Positions 1-13,542 are shown, counted from the first letter of the stretch. The stretch is DNA of 64,000 nucleotides from Ecdyonurus torrentis (GCA_949318235.1 OX439132.1:5144886-5208885); one strand, 5' to 3'. Notes: a model not told the origin generated them from the letters alone. Made by a program: numbers and translations.

Positions 1-449
1 TATTTGCATGATTTATGTATCTGAATTTATAATAACAATGATAAAAGTTATAAGTTATATTTTATTATTAATTGACAAAAAGTAAAGAAAGTCAACTTAT
101 GAGCTAAAGAATACAGTATTTTTTTTTTATCCGCTTAAGTTCTGCGTATGCGTATATCTTAATTGTTATATAATCGGAAAGCTGTAAATATGAACAAAAT
201 TTGCGTCGTAGGCCTGGCTTCTTTCCTTTGCAATAACGATTTGCAAATTATATAGCAGTTGAAGTTAAAGGGTATTTTTTAATAGATTATTTTATTTAAA
301 TCGTAAGACACATTGTATATTTTATATCATAGAACAAAATGCAAATAAACAATAAAAACAAAAATAATTATAAGACATTATACGACTAAGATTATTTGAA
401 GTACCTTGCTTTTATATTTACAATTTAAAAAAAAAATGGAAGAAAATCG

Positions 450-489
<40 letters not shown>

Positions 490-564
490 TTCTATTTTAT
501 AGTTTATACCCTCACGTCAGTACAGACTTGAAATATTATATAATAGTAAATATTAAAATCTTAC

Positions 565-625
565 CTTGGGGTGAGGCAGCAACCAGAGCTGAGACCGTCA
601 GCAGCAACAACAGAGGAAAATGCAT
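565..625 (-). CDS. Signal-peptide first exon of a secreted protein, partial gene
   Basis: On the minus strand an ATG at 625 opens 20 codons encoding a strongly hydrophobic leucine-rich leader (MHFPLLLLLTVSALVAASPQ), ending in a phase-1 GT donor (gtaaga) at 564. This is a classic cleavable signal peptide, with a plausible cleavage after Ala-Ala-Ser or nearby. The neighbouring Kunitz gene has the same design: a short signal exon with a phase-1 donor. A tandem paralogue is therefore possible, but no mature-domain exon is visible at positions 1-560, so the rest lies off the left edge. A TATA-like tatatag sits about 90 bp upstream (712-718). The product family cannot be named from this exon alone. 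Confidence 0.6.
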
Positions 626-1695
626 TCTTCAGTTATGTGTAGCTTTTTGATAGACAAATTGACAACGTGACGGCTTAATAAATGTGAGTACAAAAGCTAG
701 CAAAGTAACTACTATATACTCTTACTTTCAGTGTATTTAACCAATATACGAGGAGGGGTAATTTTTCTAATAATAAAATTTTCCAATGTGACCGCAATAA
801 CGATAAGGTTCATATAATTATAATTATTATATTTATTTAAATGTGTGTTCAATATAATTATGACATATGGAAATATATAGATTACTTGATATGTATAAAA
901 GTCTATATTTAGAAGCCAACCGCATTTTAATTGAATTTCCCTAATCTGTAAATTTCATTTACGTTTAACAAATTATAAATTTATTTTATGACAAAGCATT
1001 ATATATTAAATATAAAATTATGTAACATATAGTTTTCCAGTGTTCATGTTGGAATAATATCTGTGTATGTTAATATCATGATTCATGAGTTATGGTGCGC
1101 TTTGTATATTAATAATATTTTTATTATTATGTTTATTATAATGTAAAGAATAATATTTTTGTTCTTTATTGGGTTGTAAATGAATAATGCGTAAAACAAA
1201 AAGGAAAATATACCCAACGGGTGATGATAAAAAAACAAAATGCCTATATATTATATACTAATGTATGTGATCTCACCACCAAAATCAGAAAACACTGCTT
1301 CGCGTCAATAATATAAACATAAAAAAATACTATTATCATTATTATATTTATTTATTATTATTAAAATAACAACAACAAATTAAACAAAATTTTATTATTA
1401 AGACAAATTATTATGTTCTGAGCGTATATTTGGTTTAAAAAATTCAAGTAATATATTATCTCAGATCAATTTATAATCCTCGCTTTGCTCCTCGAAGATG
1501 AATAAGGGTTAAAATAAAACAAACTATATTTTAGTTTTGGGATTTTATTTCTTTTTAATTTTTATGCACAGGCCTATAAAGACCTCAAGAACACATATAA
1601 AATAATTGTATTCCAATTTAATTAGTATTCAGTTTTTAAATTGTCATATGTTGAGATGTACGTGATAACAAAATTGTGAATATCCATTTCATTAA
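626..1695. other. AT-rich spacer between two secreted-protein genes
   Basis: About 1.1 kb with no supported exon. It contains short AT-rich direct repeats and homopolymers. A poly(A) signal AATAAA on the minus strand at 1544-1549 lies about 150 bp after the Kunitz stop and probably ends that gene. Confidence 0.5.
1544..1549 (-). terminator. Polyadenylation signal AATAAA of the Kunitz gene
   Basis: Exact AATAAA on the minus strand, 147 bp past the stop codon of the two-domain Kunitz gene. In AT-rich DNA such hexamers are common by chance, so position is the main support. Confidence 0.4.
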
Positions 1696-3715
1696 TCAGT
1701 CGAAGGGATCAGCATTGCAGGCAGTACGGCATTCTATGATGGTCCTGAAGTTGTTATCATTACCTCCACATCCACCGTAGATAAACTTGCGACACTTGTT
1801 GCTTTTCTGTTGAAGTCAAATCAGAATGGAAAATCAATAAATAAAATTATATATATTGTAAAAAAAAAAAGTTACATATTACACATGATTTTTTGAAATA
1901 AAAACTATTTTATTGGGCTTTGCTTTCTATAAACAGAAACAGACTAAGCAGACTCTATATAATATATGGTTCAAATTCTTCCTAAGACTAAGTCAAGACG
2001 ATAATTATTATAACCACTAATACTGTAAACATTACCTTATTATAGAAAAAACGAGCGATGTGAGCACCACACATTCCGTCCTTCTTAGGTTGACTACATT
2101 TGGATGGCAAAACTTTCGAAGCTCTTGCAACTAAAAATAATTCAATTATACAGTTCATAAAAAATATATATGCATTTCCTTATTTTAAAAGAGGAAATAA
2201 TAATATAGAAAAAAATAATAATAAAAATAAATAAATAAATTTGGTTTATGCGCATTTTATAATTTCTCAAAATTTGCTTCTCTGACGAGGCTTGAAGATA
2301 AATTAAAGAACTCCAATCAGCATTATATCTTATATGACGCTTGGTGCTGTAAATTAATAAGCTAGGTCTTATAATTTTTTTAGGTCTATAAAAATAATTA
2401 TATTAAAAACTAAAGAATTATTAATTGGTTTGCTTTTATAGTTTATTGTTTAAATATAAATTATAGGCTTGTATTATTATTTTTATTAATTATATTAACT
2501 GATATAATTTCGATTGACCACGCTCTCAGCTCGTAATCATCACACAAGGTACTTTACCTCTTACGCGAGTTCCACCGCAGGTATATACACATTCTTCTCT
2601 TGAACGAAATAGATTGGCAGACCCAAAGCAGCCACCGTAGTTAAATGTTTGACATTGGTCGAGGGTGGAATTGTACCAATACCTCAACTTTAGAGCATAG
2701 CAAGTGTTGGCCTTGCCCTCTTGTATCGGACCCAATTTACACACGTCAACAGCTATAGTGACATATCAATTTACGTTTATTAATTTATTTCATTTATTTC
2801 TATCTAAATAGTATCTATATATATAAAACAATTAAATTATACAAATTTCTTATTACAAAATATATTTTTCTCTCCCCGCTGCACACATTTTTTCTCTCCT
2901 ATTGATTCCTCTGTTATTTTAAAATAATAAAAACAAAAAACAGATATCTTCGTATCATGCAAATATTTTCTACTTAAGCCTTATTTTTATTTAACCACAC
3001 ATTTATCGGCATACGCAAAAACGAGTTTTTGAAAAATAGTAATAATAAAAAGGATTATCATTACTCTTGTGTATAACAAAATTAATTTTTTGTGCTATAT
3101 TTTTACAATGTTCTACGTATATTTTTATCATTCTTTGTAAATTTGAATAATATATATATGTGTTATTTTCCGTGTTAATTTAATTTTCATTTTAATATAA
3201 TTGTTTTATATAATTTACAATACAATGTATACAAATATTACAATTTTGAATTATAAAATAGCGAATATAGCTCATTTTTACTTGTCACATATTAGCGTAA
3301 AAAAAAGGTAATAATTATTATCATAGGGAGAAAAGCCGATAATAATAAAAACAATAGTATATTCGCTACCATACGACCAATAAGAGAGAGAGAGAGAAAG
3401 AGAGAGATTTCTTCTCGAGAAGAAAATAAATCAAAATTTTTCTAGAGATAAAAAAAATCGCTACAAATTGATTTTGCGATAGTATGGTCAATTCTTTCTC
3501 CTAAAGATACTCCAATGGTGCAACTGTGAAAGTACTTTTTGTGATAATCCACCCCGATTGTGCTCTATAATTTTATAATATATCTATTGATATGTGACTG
3601 ACATTATTATATTATCAATAAACTTACGTGCGACGGTGACAGGTGTAGCTAAACACGTAGCAATAAATGCCGAAAGTAACAGCACGACGAACATTGCCTT
3701 TGATATCGTACCCAT
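1696..3715 (-). CDS. Secreted two-domain Kunitz-type protease inhibitor (4 exons, 162 aa)
   Basis: Exons on the minus strand are 3715-3628, 2752-2558, 2130-2036 and 1806-1696; joins are in phases 1, 1 and 0 with GT-AG borders. The product starts with a signal peptide (hydrophobic [14 protein letters not shown] core). Domain 1 has six cysteines spaced 12-15-7-12-3, so the first loop is four residues longer than the usual 8. Tyr follows the second Cys at the P1 position, which in this family suggests chymotrypsin-like specificity. Domain 2 has the standard 8-15-7-12-3 spacing, with Gly at P1. Both keep the YGGC segment of the BPTI family. Domain 1 occupies one phase 1-1 exon, while domain 2 is split by a phase-0 intron. 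Kunitz proteins usually block serine proteases outside the cell; some act as venom or channel ligands, which sequence alone cannot decide. Confidence 0.92.
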
Positions 3716-4229
3716 TTCTGATGTTCAAAATTTGTACTTATACCAGAGTACGTGCCTGAGTCCTTGAGTGAATAATGTAGAGACGGGATGTAAAACCAAG
3801 CGGATGTGTATGTACACCTAATCTTTGAGATTACAACAATAGTAGCAGCCTAATGGTGTACACTTCACAGTAACAATTAAACAACATTTTGTATAGACGT
3901 TTTCACGTTTATAATATTATTATACTCTAAAAAATTTTCACTGTATAATATATATTTTATAATATGATGTCACCGTAGAACTTAATGCATATATTATGTA
4001 TTTTCTTCTGTTTTAAAATGTAAACCAATGCTTCAAAAGCCAAAAAATGCTATTTTAATACAGCATTTGTTTATATAGATATAAATTAATAATGTTTATA
4101 AATAATCTGATATTTTTGTTCTAATAACTATATAAATAAATAGTCTATCATTGCATGTCTAGTTTTTAATGCAAAGGAAATCGCTAAAAATAGGCAACCC
4201 AACGTGAAAATGTTATTTGACGTTATACA

Positions 4230-4266
<37 letters not shown>

Positions 4267-6606
4267 CACAAGACGTCTGTCGCATGAAAACAACACAACA
4301 TACAAAAAAAAAAAAAAAAAAAAATGCAACATAAATTTTTTATTTATTTGCCTCATGGAAATACATATGGAGACTTTATAATTCATGTGATGCTAGGCTA
4401 GATATAAGAATAAATAGTATTTTCTTTGAATTGCAATAGAGAATCAATTGAGATTGCCTAGAGTGAGAGAAATTATCAATATTTTAAATGTATTGTAAAA
4501 GTAATAGAATTCAATTTTATTTCCCAGTAAACTTGATTGTTATAACAGTTTTTTTGTGCTCCGGAACACGAAAAAATTAAGGATTATCAATAAATGGGAT
4601 TACACTCCCCTCCCCCGACTCGATCATGACAATATATTTTACCATTCAAAAACATTGCGCTAAACATGCAATGCTTGTTTTACGTGTTCAATTCAATTCA
4701 AATGGTAACATTTATTACGGCAATTGTGCGTACTTTTATCAATTTTTTTAGTAATAAATAAAATAAACAAAGAAAAACAAACATGCGAGGATAGAAATAT
4801 AAAAATAAAATAATTTTAAGTAATGTGCGTACTCATATATTTTTTTTCTAAGTATACATATACTGTAATGATTTTATAATTATGTTATAATATATTAATT
4901 AATAATTTCATTTTTAAAACTGAAAAATACATATTTATAACATTTATTTAAATTATTTTTATATATATATATTTTTTTTCATAATTAGAAGCTTTTTTTT
5001 TTTTTTTCATACACATAAATATTGATATAAGAATGATAACATAGATAATAGAATGTTTTTGAGTAACACAGAAAGTAGTTTACTAAATATATTATGGACA
5101 ACATTTATGCTTGCTCACCACTCTCAACAACCCACAAAATATATAATTATATAAAAAAAGTGTTTAAAAAATAATTTAAGCATGGAGAGATATGAAAGAA
5201 TCTAACATTTCAACACTTTTTAACTAATAAATAAAACTTCTTTTTTTTTCATATAAAATTTGAAATAATTTAAAAGAACACAAAATATACATAACAAAAA
5301 TGCATACTTAGGACTTAAAATACACTAAAAAAATAAATATTTGATATAAAAAAAGTATTGCAATGAAGGGAAAAAAAAAAAAAAGTACTGTACTAGCAAA
5401 ATGTAAGAAAATACTTGGTTCTAAATACAACTCACAATATAGAAATTCATTGTATAATTAATTGTTCTGCAATCACAGAGTTTTTCATAACTCCTGTTTT
5501 TTCTCTCTTCTCAAAATATAAAAGGAATTGAGGGGATTTGTCTGAAAGTTTTTTTTTTTTTTTTTTTTTTTTTCCCCTTCCAGTTGTTAGTTATGATTTG
5601 CCAAATTTGAAGTGTAAGTCAGAGATATGAGCCTCCTAACTAGAACTCTTTGACTTTTTTTTTTATTTATTTTCTTTTTATCTTTCTTTTTTATATAAAT
5701 AGGCCTATATATCTGTAATGGAAGAAATTGACTTTTGAGATAGCTGATTGATCAAGAGATTCGAAAGAAAAACATTTAGATGCATTTTACAAATTGGGGT
5801 GAGGGGGATTGAGCTGTAACAAACTTTTTTTTTTTTTTTTTTTACATAGAGAACAGTGGGTTATGAAAATGCCATTAAAGGCGTAGAACACCTTACGCCA
5901 TTAATGATTGAAAGCAGATTTTTTGTTTGTTTTCCTTTTGCCAGTTGTATTTAAATTGAAAGAGGAATGGCAATGCAAGCAAAGTACAATTACCTTGTCA
6001 ACCTTGGAATCGCGAGTCAATTAAATTTTAAATCAAGGAATTTACGAACATGAACAAAGATAATTTGAAGCAACATAATTTGAAACGAGTATTTTTTTTA
6101 AACAATTTTAATATCACAGAACAAAATTTCTATTATTTTGACATTGAAATCTCAAAGCTACAAGTTCATTTTATTGAATAATAATAGTAATTGTTATTCC
6201 ATTTTTATTTACTCTTTCCCATTCTTATGTTAAATACCTTGATTTAAAATTTTGACATAAAGTCATAAACTATCCAAGAAATCAGCAGCTGAACACATAC
6301 CAATCAAGCTTGATCAGAATTATATTTTTAATGTTTAAACACACACGATGATAAAAAAAAGAGGGGGGGGGGTGAAATCGTCTCAGTAGTGATTAACATA
6401 TTTACAGTTCTTTTTTCCCCGCACAAAGCTTTGTGTGCTGAAAAACTTGCCCTATACAAATTGTAAATTTTGTGAGTAAATATTGATTTAATTACTACAA
6501 ATTTCTTTAGTTTTCTTTTCTTTTTTGCACACAAAAGGTGAAATAAGTGAAAAGTAAAAATGAGCACTTTTCCTTCACACAATAAATAGTCCATATAATG
6601 AAAATA

Positions 6607-7010
6607 AAAGGATAGAGGAAACCAGCAAGGGCATAATTATAGAGTGAAGAGTGTCTTATAATTTGGTAAAAATCTTGCTAGCACAGAGATAAAAAACATA
6701 TCAATCTTGCTGCGAACAAAATGTTTATCTCATATTTTATCACACAAAGCAAAACGTGTATCTCCCTTTTTGTCAGCGTAAGCAAAATGTCTATCTCGTT
6801 CCTGAACGTTGTGGAGATGCCGCTCCAAAAACGAGATAGACATTTTGCTTCGAGTGATAAAATACGAGATATACATTTTGTTCGCAACAAGATCGATATT
6901 GGATAGTTTTTTTGACACTCAACTCCAGAAACAGAATATGTGTGCGAATGTGGTGCTCTATCAGTCCTTACAGACTCGGACATCATTCATTGTTTCTCTC
7001 AGTCTGTACA
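6607..7010. repeat. Dispersed CCAGCAAGG-family repeat with nested palindrome
   Basis: The copy begins with aaaggatagaggaaaccagc and contains cttgctagcacagagataaa. Similar blocks occur near 10995, 21515, 36225 and 48484. After the nested palindrome it continues with tattggatag, aactccagaaacag and a cagactcgg segment that recurs near 12058. The family is non-coding. Confidence 0.6.
6711..6887. repeat. Palindromic element (foldback), CAAAATG/TATCTC family
   Basis: The left arm (gcgaacaaaatgtttatctc) is matched by an inverted right arm ending cattttgttcgca. A related palindrome with the same gcaaaatgt and tctcg words lies at 16357-16518. Confidence 0.65.
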
Positions 7011-7554
7011 AACTGACAAAGGCACACACACTTCATGACTTTCCGAGCTTAGAGCCGAAAACTATGCATTGTGATTATTATCTCTCTGCTACCAAGATTT
7101 TCATTGAGCTATATTACTCTCTTCGCTACAGTAAAACCCTGTTTGGTTTTCTCACTCATTTTCTTTTAATTTCATCATACATAGCAACCTGTAATGGTTT
7201 ATTTTTCCTTCACATCTTGCATATAATAAAAATATCTAGCTTATGGGGTATTAATTTTATTTAATTATAAAATATAATTTCAAATCAAGCTATGTGGAAA
7301 TAGAAAGAATTGAACAACCCAAATCTTTGGCATTTTCATACAGAATAAATTATCACTCCCTTGATATTATTATTATTATTTTTAAAATTTTATATCCTTG
7401 TTATTCTTTCTATTTCTCAATATAGAACTAATGAACCATAGAGACAGTGCATAAATATGACTGGCCAAAGTTGATCTCTGGTATGGTTCATCAGTTATGG
7501 TATGCTAATGATGGTTAAACAATTTGAGAGCCTAGACAATGTTTACATTGCTGA

Positions 7555-10500
7555 TTAATTATTTAGTTCTTCCCATGCATCATCCTCCCACTTAGATCCC
7601 CACTCTTGATTGCCTGTACTAGCTGCTGGAGCAGATTTAGGTTTACTTGCTGCTTCAGAGGCTCGTCCTGTTGGTTTGGACACCTTAGGAGTGGCTGCTG
7701 GAGATCCCCAGCTGTCCCAGCCTTCTTCTTCTTCATACTTGCGCATGCCACTGTAACACATCAACATGTAATGAGTCACTAAAACATGATGGATAAACTG
7801 TTTTATATTGTGTCTTTCAATTCTGACACTGTTTGTAATTTGTTACAGTCTCTTACAACAACAAACTGTTTTAATGAAAGGTTTTGGCTTTCAAGTTACA
7901 CCATGTTATATAAGCAGTAAACTGACATTGAAAAGGAACCCAGATCTTTGGTTTTCCCAGACCACTGCGTTACCATTTACGCTACCGAGGCTCCTTCCTC
8001 TCCAACATCAAGGCCATAACAAGGATATGAACTAGCCTCTCATATATGTACTATCTTAAAAAAATTATAACGAGAAGCGCCTTACCCGTCCCCAGGAGCA
8101 GAGTCAAGCAATGAGGAGCGTTCATTGCGTGGAGTAGTTGGAGAGCGCTGATCTGGAGGAGAACCAGGGAAACTTTGACGTTCAGAAGTGGGAGTGTTCA
8201 CCTGGCTAGAAGATAAACTGCCCCAACCTTTCTTGCCAAGGTCACCAACCTGTTACAATAAAACACAAAGTATTAGCATGATTTCAAGTTATCAAGAGGA
8301 GGATAGAGCCAAGTTTACTAGTCTTTATGTTAGTAACACACACAAATAATAATAATAAATAAGTAGGTATAGATATTGTATGTCTAATCTTTGGTTCTTA
8401 AACATTTTATTTTATTTGTTACATGTTTCAAGATGCTAAAAGCCAGCAAATCTCTCTTATTATCTTCATATATTTGATAGTTGTATTGTTTCATAAAAAC
8501 TAATTGTCAAATTGTGTTCAAATAAAATTCCTACACTGAAGTAATTACAAAAAGTAAATAAATAAAAGTAGCACAATGATAACAATAGTGCTACTGTACT
8601 GATAAGAAAGCAAAACAAAAAACTACTGTTCCACTTCACATTATTATATTTAAGAGTAGCATAGTATATTATTTTCTATTGTAACCATTTAACTGGTTTT
8701 TGATTTTGTGAATTTCTTGATTTTTTTAAGCTGCCCGGTGGCAGCATTTAAATGCAAATCATTGATTTTGAGAAAATGCAAATTTTAATGCTGTTTTGAT
8801 TTCACAAAATAAAGAGTGGATAGCAATGACCTTGTGAGGATATCCCGTGTGGGACAAAAAAAAAAAAAAAAAAAAAAAAAAGCGTTTTTAGTTTAATTTT
8901 TTTCTTCTAAAAGTAAATTAATTTTTTTTTTAGAAAAATATTGAATCTAGAAAATATTTTCGAAATTTATGCCATTTTTTCCTTTGCTGAACTATATATT
9001 CACCACCTAAGCAACTGTGTGCAAGTATATCAAGAAGGTCGCTACACTACAATATTTAATAAAATAACAGATCAACTAACCTTGGTTGCCAAGTTGGTCA
9101 CTTGTGAACTAACGTCTTCAAGCAGTTTGCCCTCTTTGACCTAAATAACCAAGCAAAGTAAAAACATATTGCACATGCACCAAGCAAAATTATAAGAAGC
9201 AGCAGTAATTCTGTATTACAGTAACAGTACTCTAATACTGTATGATAATTAGCTAAAACAAATCATCAATGCTTGATATAATAAATTAAAAGTAACAGAT
9301 AGGGGAAACAAGTGCTAAACTTGCTATAATGAAGAGATGTCATATTGATCTTGCTTGCAGAGAGATAATAAGGAACACATTGGATAGCTTATGGTTCAAA
9401 ACTACATGAGAAGGAATAATGCAAAGACTGATGAAGACTGATGTTTTTTTTTTTTTTTTTTTTTAGTTTTCTACCAAAAGCTCTCCAATGCATCCTTTAT
9501 TCCAACAGGATCTTTCACAAATCTATTGACTAATAAGTAATAATAATAATACCTATATAATAACAATATATCTGCTTTCATTTCTAAGTACTGTGCATGC
9601 ATAATACAAAGAAATGGAAGTGGATGTGAGCAAAATCACTTACTGAGCCTCAAACAGTTGCTACTCTATAAGTCAACAGCACATCTCTTCACTATCAGCA
9701 CAGGTTTCTCAAATCCTTTACTATTCTAATAATGCACCTAGTCTTTGCATTTTTTTTTAAAAATATATACATAACGCCCTGGCTGCGCCCAAAGGTCGTA
9801 CTTGCATTTGGCTACTTTCATGCAAAGAGTGTACTTGCTGTTAGCTAAAATTATGTGCATTTATCCGTCATAAAATTAACTTGTAAAACGTACTGCAAGT
9901 ACACCCTTTGTTGTAATGGACAAAATGCAAGTACGCTTTTTGCAAGACAACCTTGAAATGCAATAGTCCGTCCTTTGGGCTCAACCAAGGGATATGTATA
10001 TTGTGAAAATGCTTAATCATTTTAAGGTACATAAATAATGCTTATTGCTTATTGCTAAAACAGAAAATAAAAATAGTGTGCATAATAGTGATAATAAATT
10101 TTTGGTAAGCTGTAGTATAATAAAAATGTGCATAAATTTTTTTTAATTAAAAAAAGTGAAGTAATAATAAAATCAATAGAAATGATATTTTTACCTTTTC
10201 TCCAACAGTAGTGCTGATTTCAGACACTTTTTGAGTAGCCACAGATCCCAATTTGATAGCTCCTTCAGTGGCTTTACTGGCAACTTTGGTTGCAGATGAA
10301 GAAAACAAAGACCAACCCTATAGACAAAAACAATAGGAAATTTGATGAGGAATGATCATATTCTATTTATACTGTACATTTATCCTAACACTGCTTTTAA
10401 AATTTACAATGGTAGTCAATATAAAATAGGTAAAGTTGGCAACTAAAGTTTTTTTTTTTTTTTTTTTTAAGTAAAACAATAGTATAAACAACATTAAGAG

Positions 10501-13500
10501 TTAATAGAAAGTTAGTGATTTTTGCGCCAAAATACTAAATTATGGTAAACATGGTAAGCATTTTTTCCCTTTTGTAACCATTGGTGCACATATCAAAATT
10601 ATTTCTGTGAGATTCTCCTATGGAGAGGAACTGAATTTTATATTTCTTACCGATGCTAGCGATGTAACAGCCGAGTCAAAAAATTCTTGACTTGAACTTT
10701 TGGGTGGAGCTTCCATTGTGTAACCAAAACCTCCGTAACGACCACCTTGAGATGGCGGCAAATCACTGGAAATAAAATAAAATTTAAAAGATATTCAAAG
10801 GAGTTAACCGTACAATTGCAAATATATTGTATGCATTATGTAATTATGATAATGTGTTTATAAAAACTTTTTCCCCCCTGATAAGAATAACATTGCAAAT
10901 TTAGCAAGAGTTTTTGGAAGGTAAAATTTATAATGTAGTAATCACAACCATGTGCACTGTATGCAAATTAAGGAAAATAAACCACTGTCGTTATTATAGA
11001 GAGGAAACCAACACGAGCTTTGCCATAGTGAAAATCTTGTTAGCACAGAGATAAAAATCTAGCACATGTTAAAGTAGATAGAACGATTTTCGTGTTATAC
11101 TTAAACAATGCCCATTTGGTACCTTGTTATTCTTTGCCAGTGTGCGGATCTATAGGAAGAATAAAAAAGGCCTGTCCTTCGAAACGATTAACCCGTTTTT
11201 AGCCTCAAACTTCGAATTAATTCTCATAAGGCGTGGGTTAAAAAACGGCAACGACCATGTTTTTACAACTTTCGATGCTCATAAGTTTTGGGAGCTGTAC
11301 ATATTGTTTCTGAAAAACTGAAACTTAAGCTCTTCGATAATTTTAAAATTTATTAAGACAATAAAAAGTTGCTGTTCTACGAAAACACTTCTTCCAATTT
11401 TAAGTTTAAAAGTCACTATTATCTTCAAAAATTAAGTCGTTGGGATTTGAATTTGGTTCGCGACATAACTTCCGGTTTCTGAAAATCTTCGTCAAAATGT
11501 TCGTGCGTATTCGTATTAAATCGCTTTGTTTACATTGTTTTGCATTATGCAATAAAAAACTTTATATTGTATACGTAAATGAGAAAATTAAAAAAAGTGT
11601 AATAGTAACAAAATAAACCATTAATAATAGCTGGAAGTAGTAGAATACGCGAAAGTTAGAAATATCATATGACAATATTGCGAAGTGAAAAAAACAAAAG
11701 ACGATCGAAAATCGAAAACATGACTGATGTTAGCAAATTCGGAAAAATTCATCATTTTTGTATTTAACTTGCAGATTTCACATTCTAAGTCTTATGTCTT
11801 ATTTAGTAATTATTTGTTAAGTTTATGTAATTGCTGAAACACTAGACAACACTTTTAGGGGTTTGTGACTGCACAAAAGTAAGATATATTATTCCAAACA
11901 ACAAAAATTTGTCATGAGCGGCAAAAATGCCTAGATTTCGATGTATCGGGGATTTCGATATATTCAGAAATCGTTATATCCACTTTAAATAGCTTTTGGC
12001 GTGTAACTCCAAGAGAAAGTGGAGCATGTGTGTGTCTTTGTCACTCCTTATTCCTTACAGACTCGGAAACTATGAATGATGATGATTTACATTTCCTCTC
12101 CGAGTCTGTAAGGACTGAAAGACTGTAAAGACTTAAGTGTTGTAAACTATCCAATATATATGTTAGCTTTTTAGCTCTGCTGGCAACTCTAGTCAACTCT
12201 ATTATTGTACGTTGCAGGATCTTAAAATTGAAATGTAATAAGATTGGTTTTAATGAAGTTTTTCTAGAAAAAAAAAACAAAAATAATTACTCAGGCTTGG
12301 ATGCATTTTCTTCTTGTTTTCTTGAAAAGAAAGACTCTTTTTGAGTTTTAATTTCTTGAGACTGGAAACCGCCTCCTGATTGGTAACCCATACCATCTTC
12401 ATCATGGTAACTATTATAAGATGACGAGGAGAAATCATGATTGCTGCCTGATTTACCAACAGAACGCTGGGATGAAGACGAGTTAGCGTAACTACTCATA
12501 AAGTTCTGAGCTGGAGACTTGGACTCGTCCCATTCTAATCCTTGGGCTAAAGTTGAAATCTGTGAACATGAACATAATTTTAGAACTAAAAATATGGTAC
12601 AGGAACTTATTGTTTCACATATAACGACTTTAAAGAAAGTTCTATGCCACGGTGTGCTTTATTTATATTATTTTTTTACCTTGTCTCTATAAAGAGCTGC
12701 TGCTTTAGTGTTGTATTTTTGTTGTAAGCTCATCGTCTCATCCCAATCCAGCTGAGAGTCAAAGAACTGACGAGCTTTTAAATTACCCCCTACCTGAAAA
12801 TACAAACAAACATAAGTATCATACCAGTACGAATTGTTACAGCATGATACATACTATGGGTAGTATATATGCATTACTTTAGTTTTGAAGCAATATTTGA
12901 ATAAAAATTGTAACCAAAATAACTATTTTTTCAATGATTTAAATTTTATTTTCAAATATATTGTATTGAAGCATCCCGTTTTTCAATTTACATACATACA
13001 TAATATGCCATAGTCTCTACATTTTTACAAACTTTTTTTTGGAACTTGTAAATTGGTCATTATATGCATAGACTAAAGTTAGGAATTTTACCTTCATTTT
13101 TTCTAATTCTATATCCTTCCATTTGTCCATACTTATTGATCGGACAAAAGAGAGATGAACTCCTAGTCCACGATGTTTCCCAGAACACTCCAGGCAAATC
13201 CAAATGCCATAGGTCACGGAAACCCATTGTGGATTGTACGTCCCGCACTCGAAGCATTTCTAAATAAAAAAAATAATCAGCAATTATAAACTAGTAAGTA
13301 AGCATTAAAAGTATTTAAGTAAAAATATAAAGCTTTTCTTTATCGCAGGAAGTATTTATCGAACTCATCGCAAAGAACCTCGGCCTCAAAGCCTCATTTT
13401 GAAATTCGTAGAACTGCATGATCATTATAAATTTACCACGTAAGCAATTTATTGTACAACTTGAGTTCATTTGTTAACTTACCGCATTACTATCTTTAAC

Positions 13501-13542
13501 TTTAAGGTCTTGAAGAACCCTTCGAGTCCGAGGACTTGCCAT
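7555..13542 (-). CDS. ARFGAP1: ARFGAP1, ADP-ribosylation factor GTPase-activating protein 1 (9 exons, 422 aa)
   Basis: Exons on the minus strand: 13542-13483, 13259-13092, 12793-12680, 12559-12291, 10765-10651, 10317-10195, 9140-9081, 8249-8086, 7750-7555. All have GT-AG borders and the frame is continuous; human ARFGAP1 is of similar length. Residues 1-120 form the ArfGAP domain: MASPRTR start, CxxC at 22/25, CLEC at 42/45, catalytic arginine finger R50 in [16 protein letters not shown]. The RYGGFGY segment and the Ser/Thr-rich amphipathic stretch at about 225-275 match the region holding the curvature-sensing ALPS motif. The C-terminus has paired tryptophans ([15 protein letters not shown]) like the coatomer-binding motifs of the family. 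The known role is activating Arf1 GTP hydrolysis on Golgi COPI vesicles. Confidence 0.95.
7925..8035 (-). repeat. Possible tRNA-derived SINE in ARFGAP1 intron 8
   Basis: On the minus strand, gtagcgtaaatggtaacgc (7967-7985) resembles a pol III A box and is followed by cagatctgggttcc, which resembles tRNA T-arm sequence. Only the tRNA-like head is recognisable, so the identification is tentative. Confidence 0.35.
9777..9991. repeat. Inverted-repeat element in ARFGAP1 intron 6
   Basis: Imperfect palindrome of about 215 bp: ccctggctgcgcccaaagg at the left end is answered by cctttgggctcaaccaaggg at the right, with inner arms sharing tgcaagtac words. No coding potential. A MITE-type element is the simplest reading. 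Confidence 0.65.
10985..12180. repeat. Repeat-derived block in ARFGAP1 intron 4
   Basis: Starts with a CCAGCAAGG-family fragment (gaggaaaccaacacgagc, then cttgttagcacagagataaa). Ends with a region containing a short inverted repeat around cagactcgg/ccgagtctg (12058-12110), shared with the 6607-7010 copy, and atccaatata near 12149. Internal open frames are short and unrecognised. Confidence 0.45.

Larger units (their letters stand above)
3716..7554. other. Repeat-rich intergenic region between the Kunitz gene and ARFGAP1
   Basis: No supported exon in about 3.8 kb. It holds a (TA)n tract (4231-4260), several long poly(A)/poly(T) runs, a short fragment around 5874-5905 resembling the end of the 20047-20363 foldback (shared core GTAGAACACCTT), the 6711-6887 palindrome, and a copy of the dispersed CCAGCAAGG repeat from about 6607. 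Open frames between 6678 and 7264 fall in this repeat and are not genes. Confidence 0.6.

Noticed and set aside
3737..3742. TATAAG upstream of the Kunitz gene
   Set aside because: It is only 22 bp from the ATG, leaving no room for a transcript leader at normal TATA spacing.
6678..7264. Overlapping open frames of 60-150 codons on both strands
   Set aside because: They lie inside a palindrome and a dispersed repeat; their peptides mirror each other and have no domain.
12287..12499. ARFGAP1 ending at a stop directly after exon 4
   Set aside because: A GT donor two bases before that stop joins in frame to a well-matching exon at 10765, and four more exons complete the family C-terminus.
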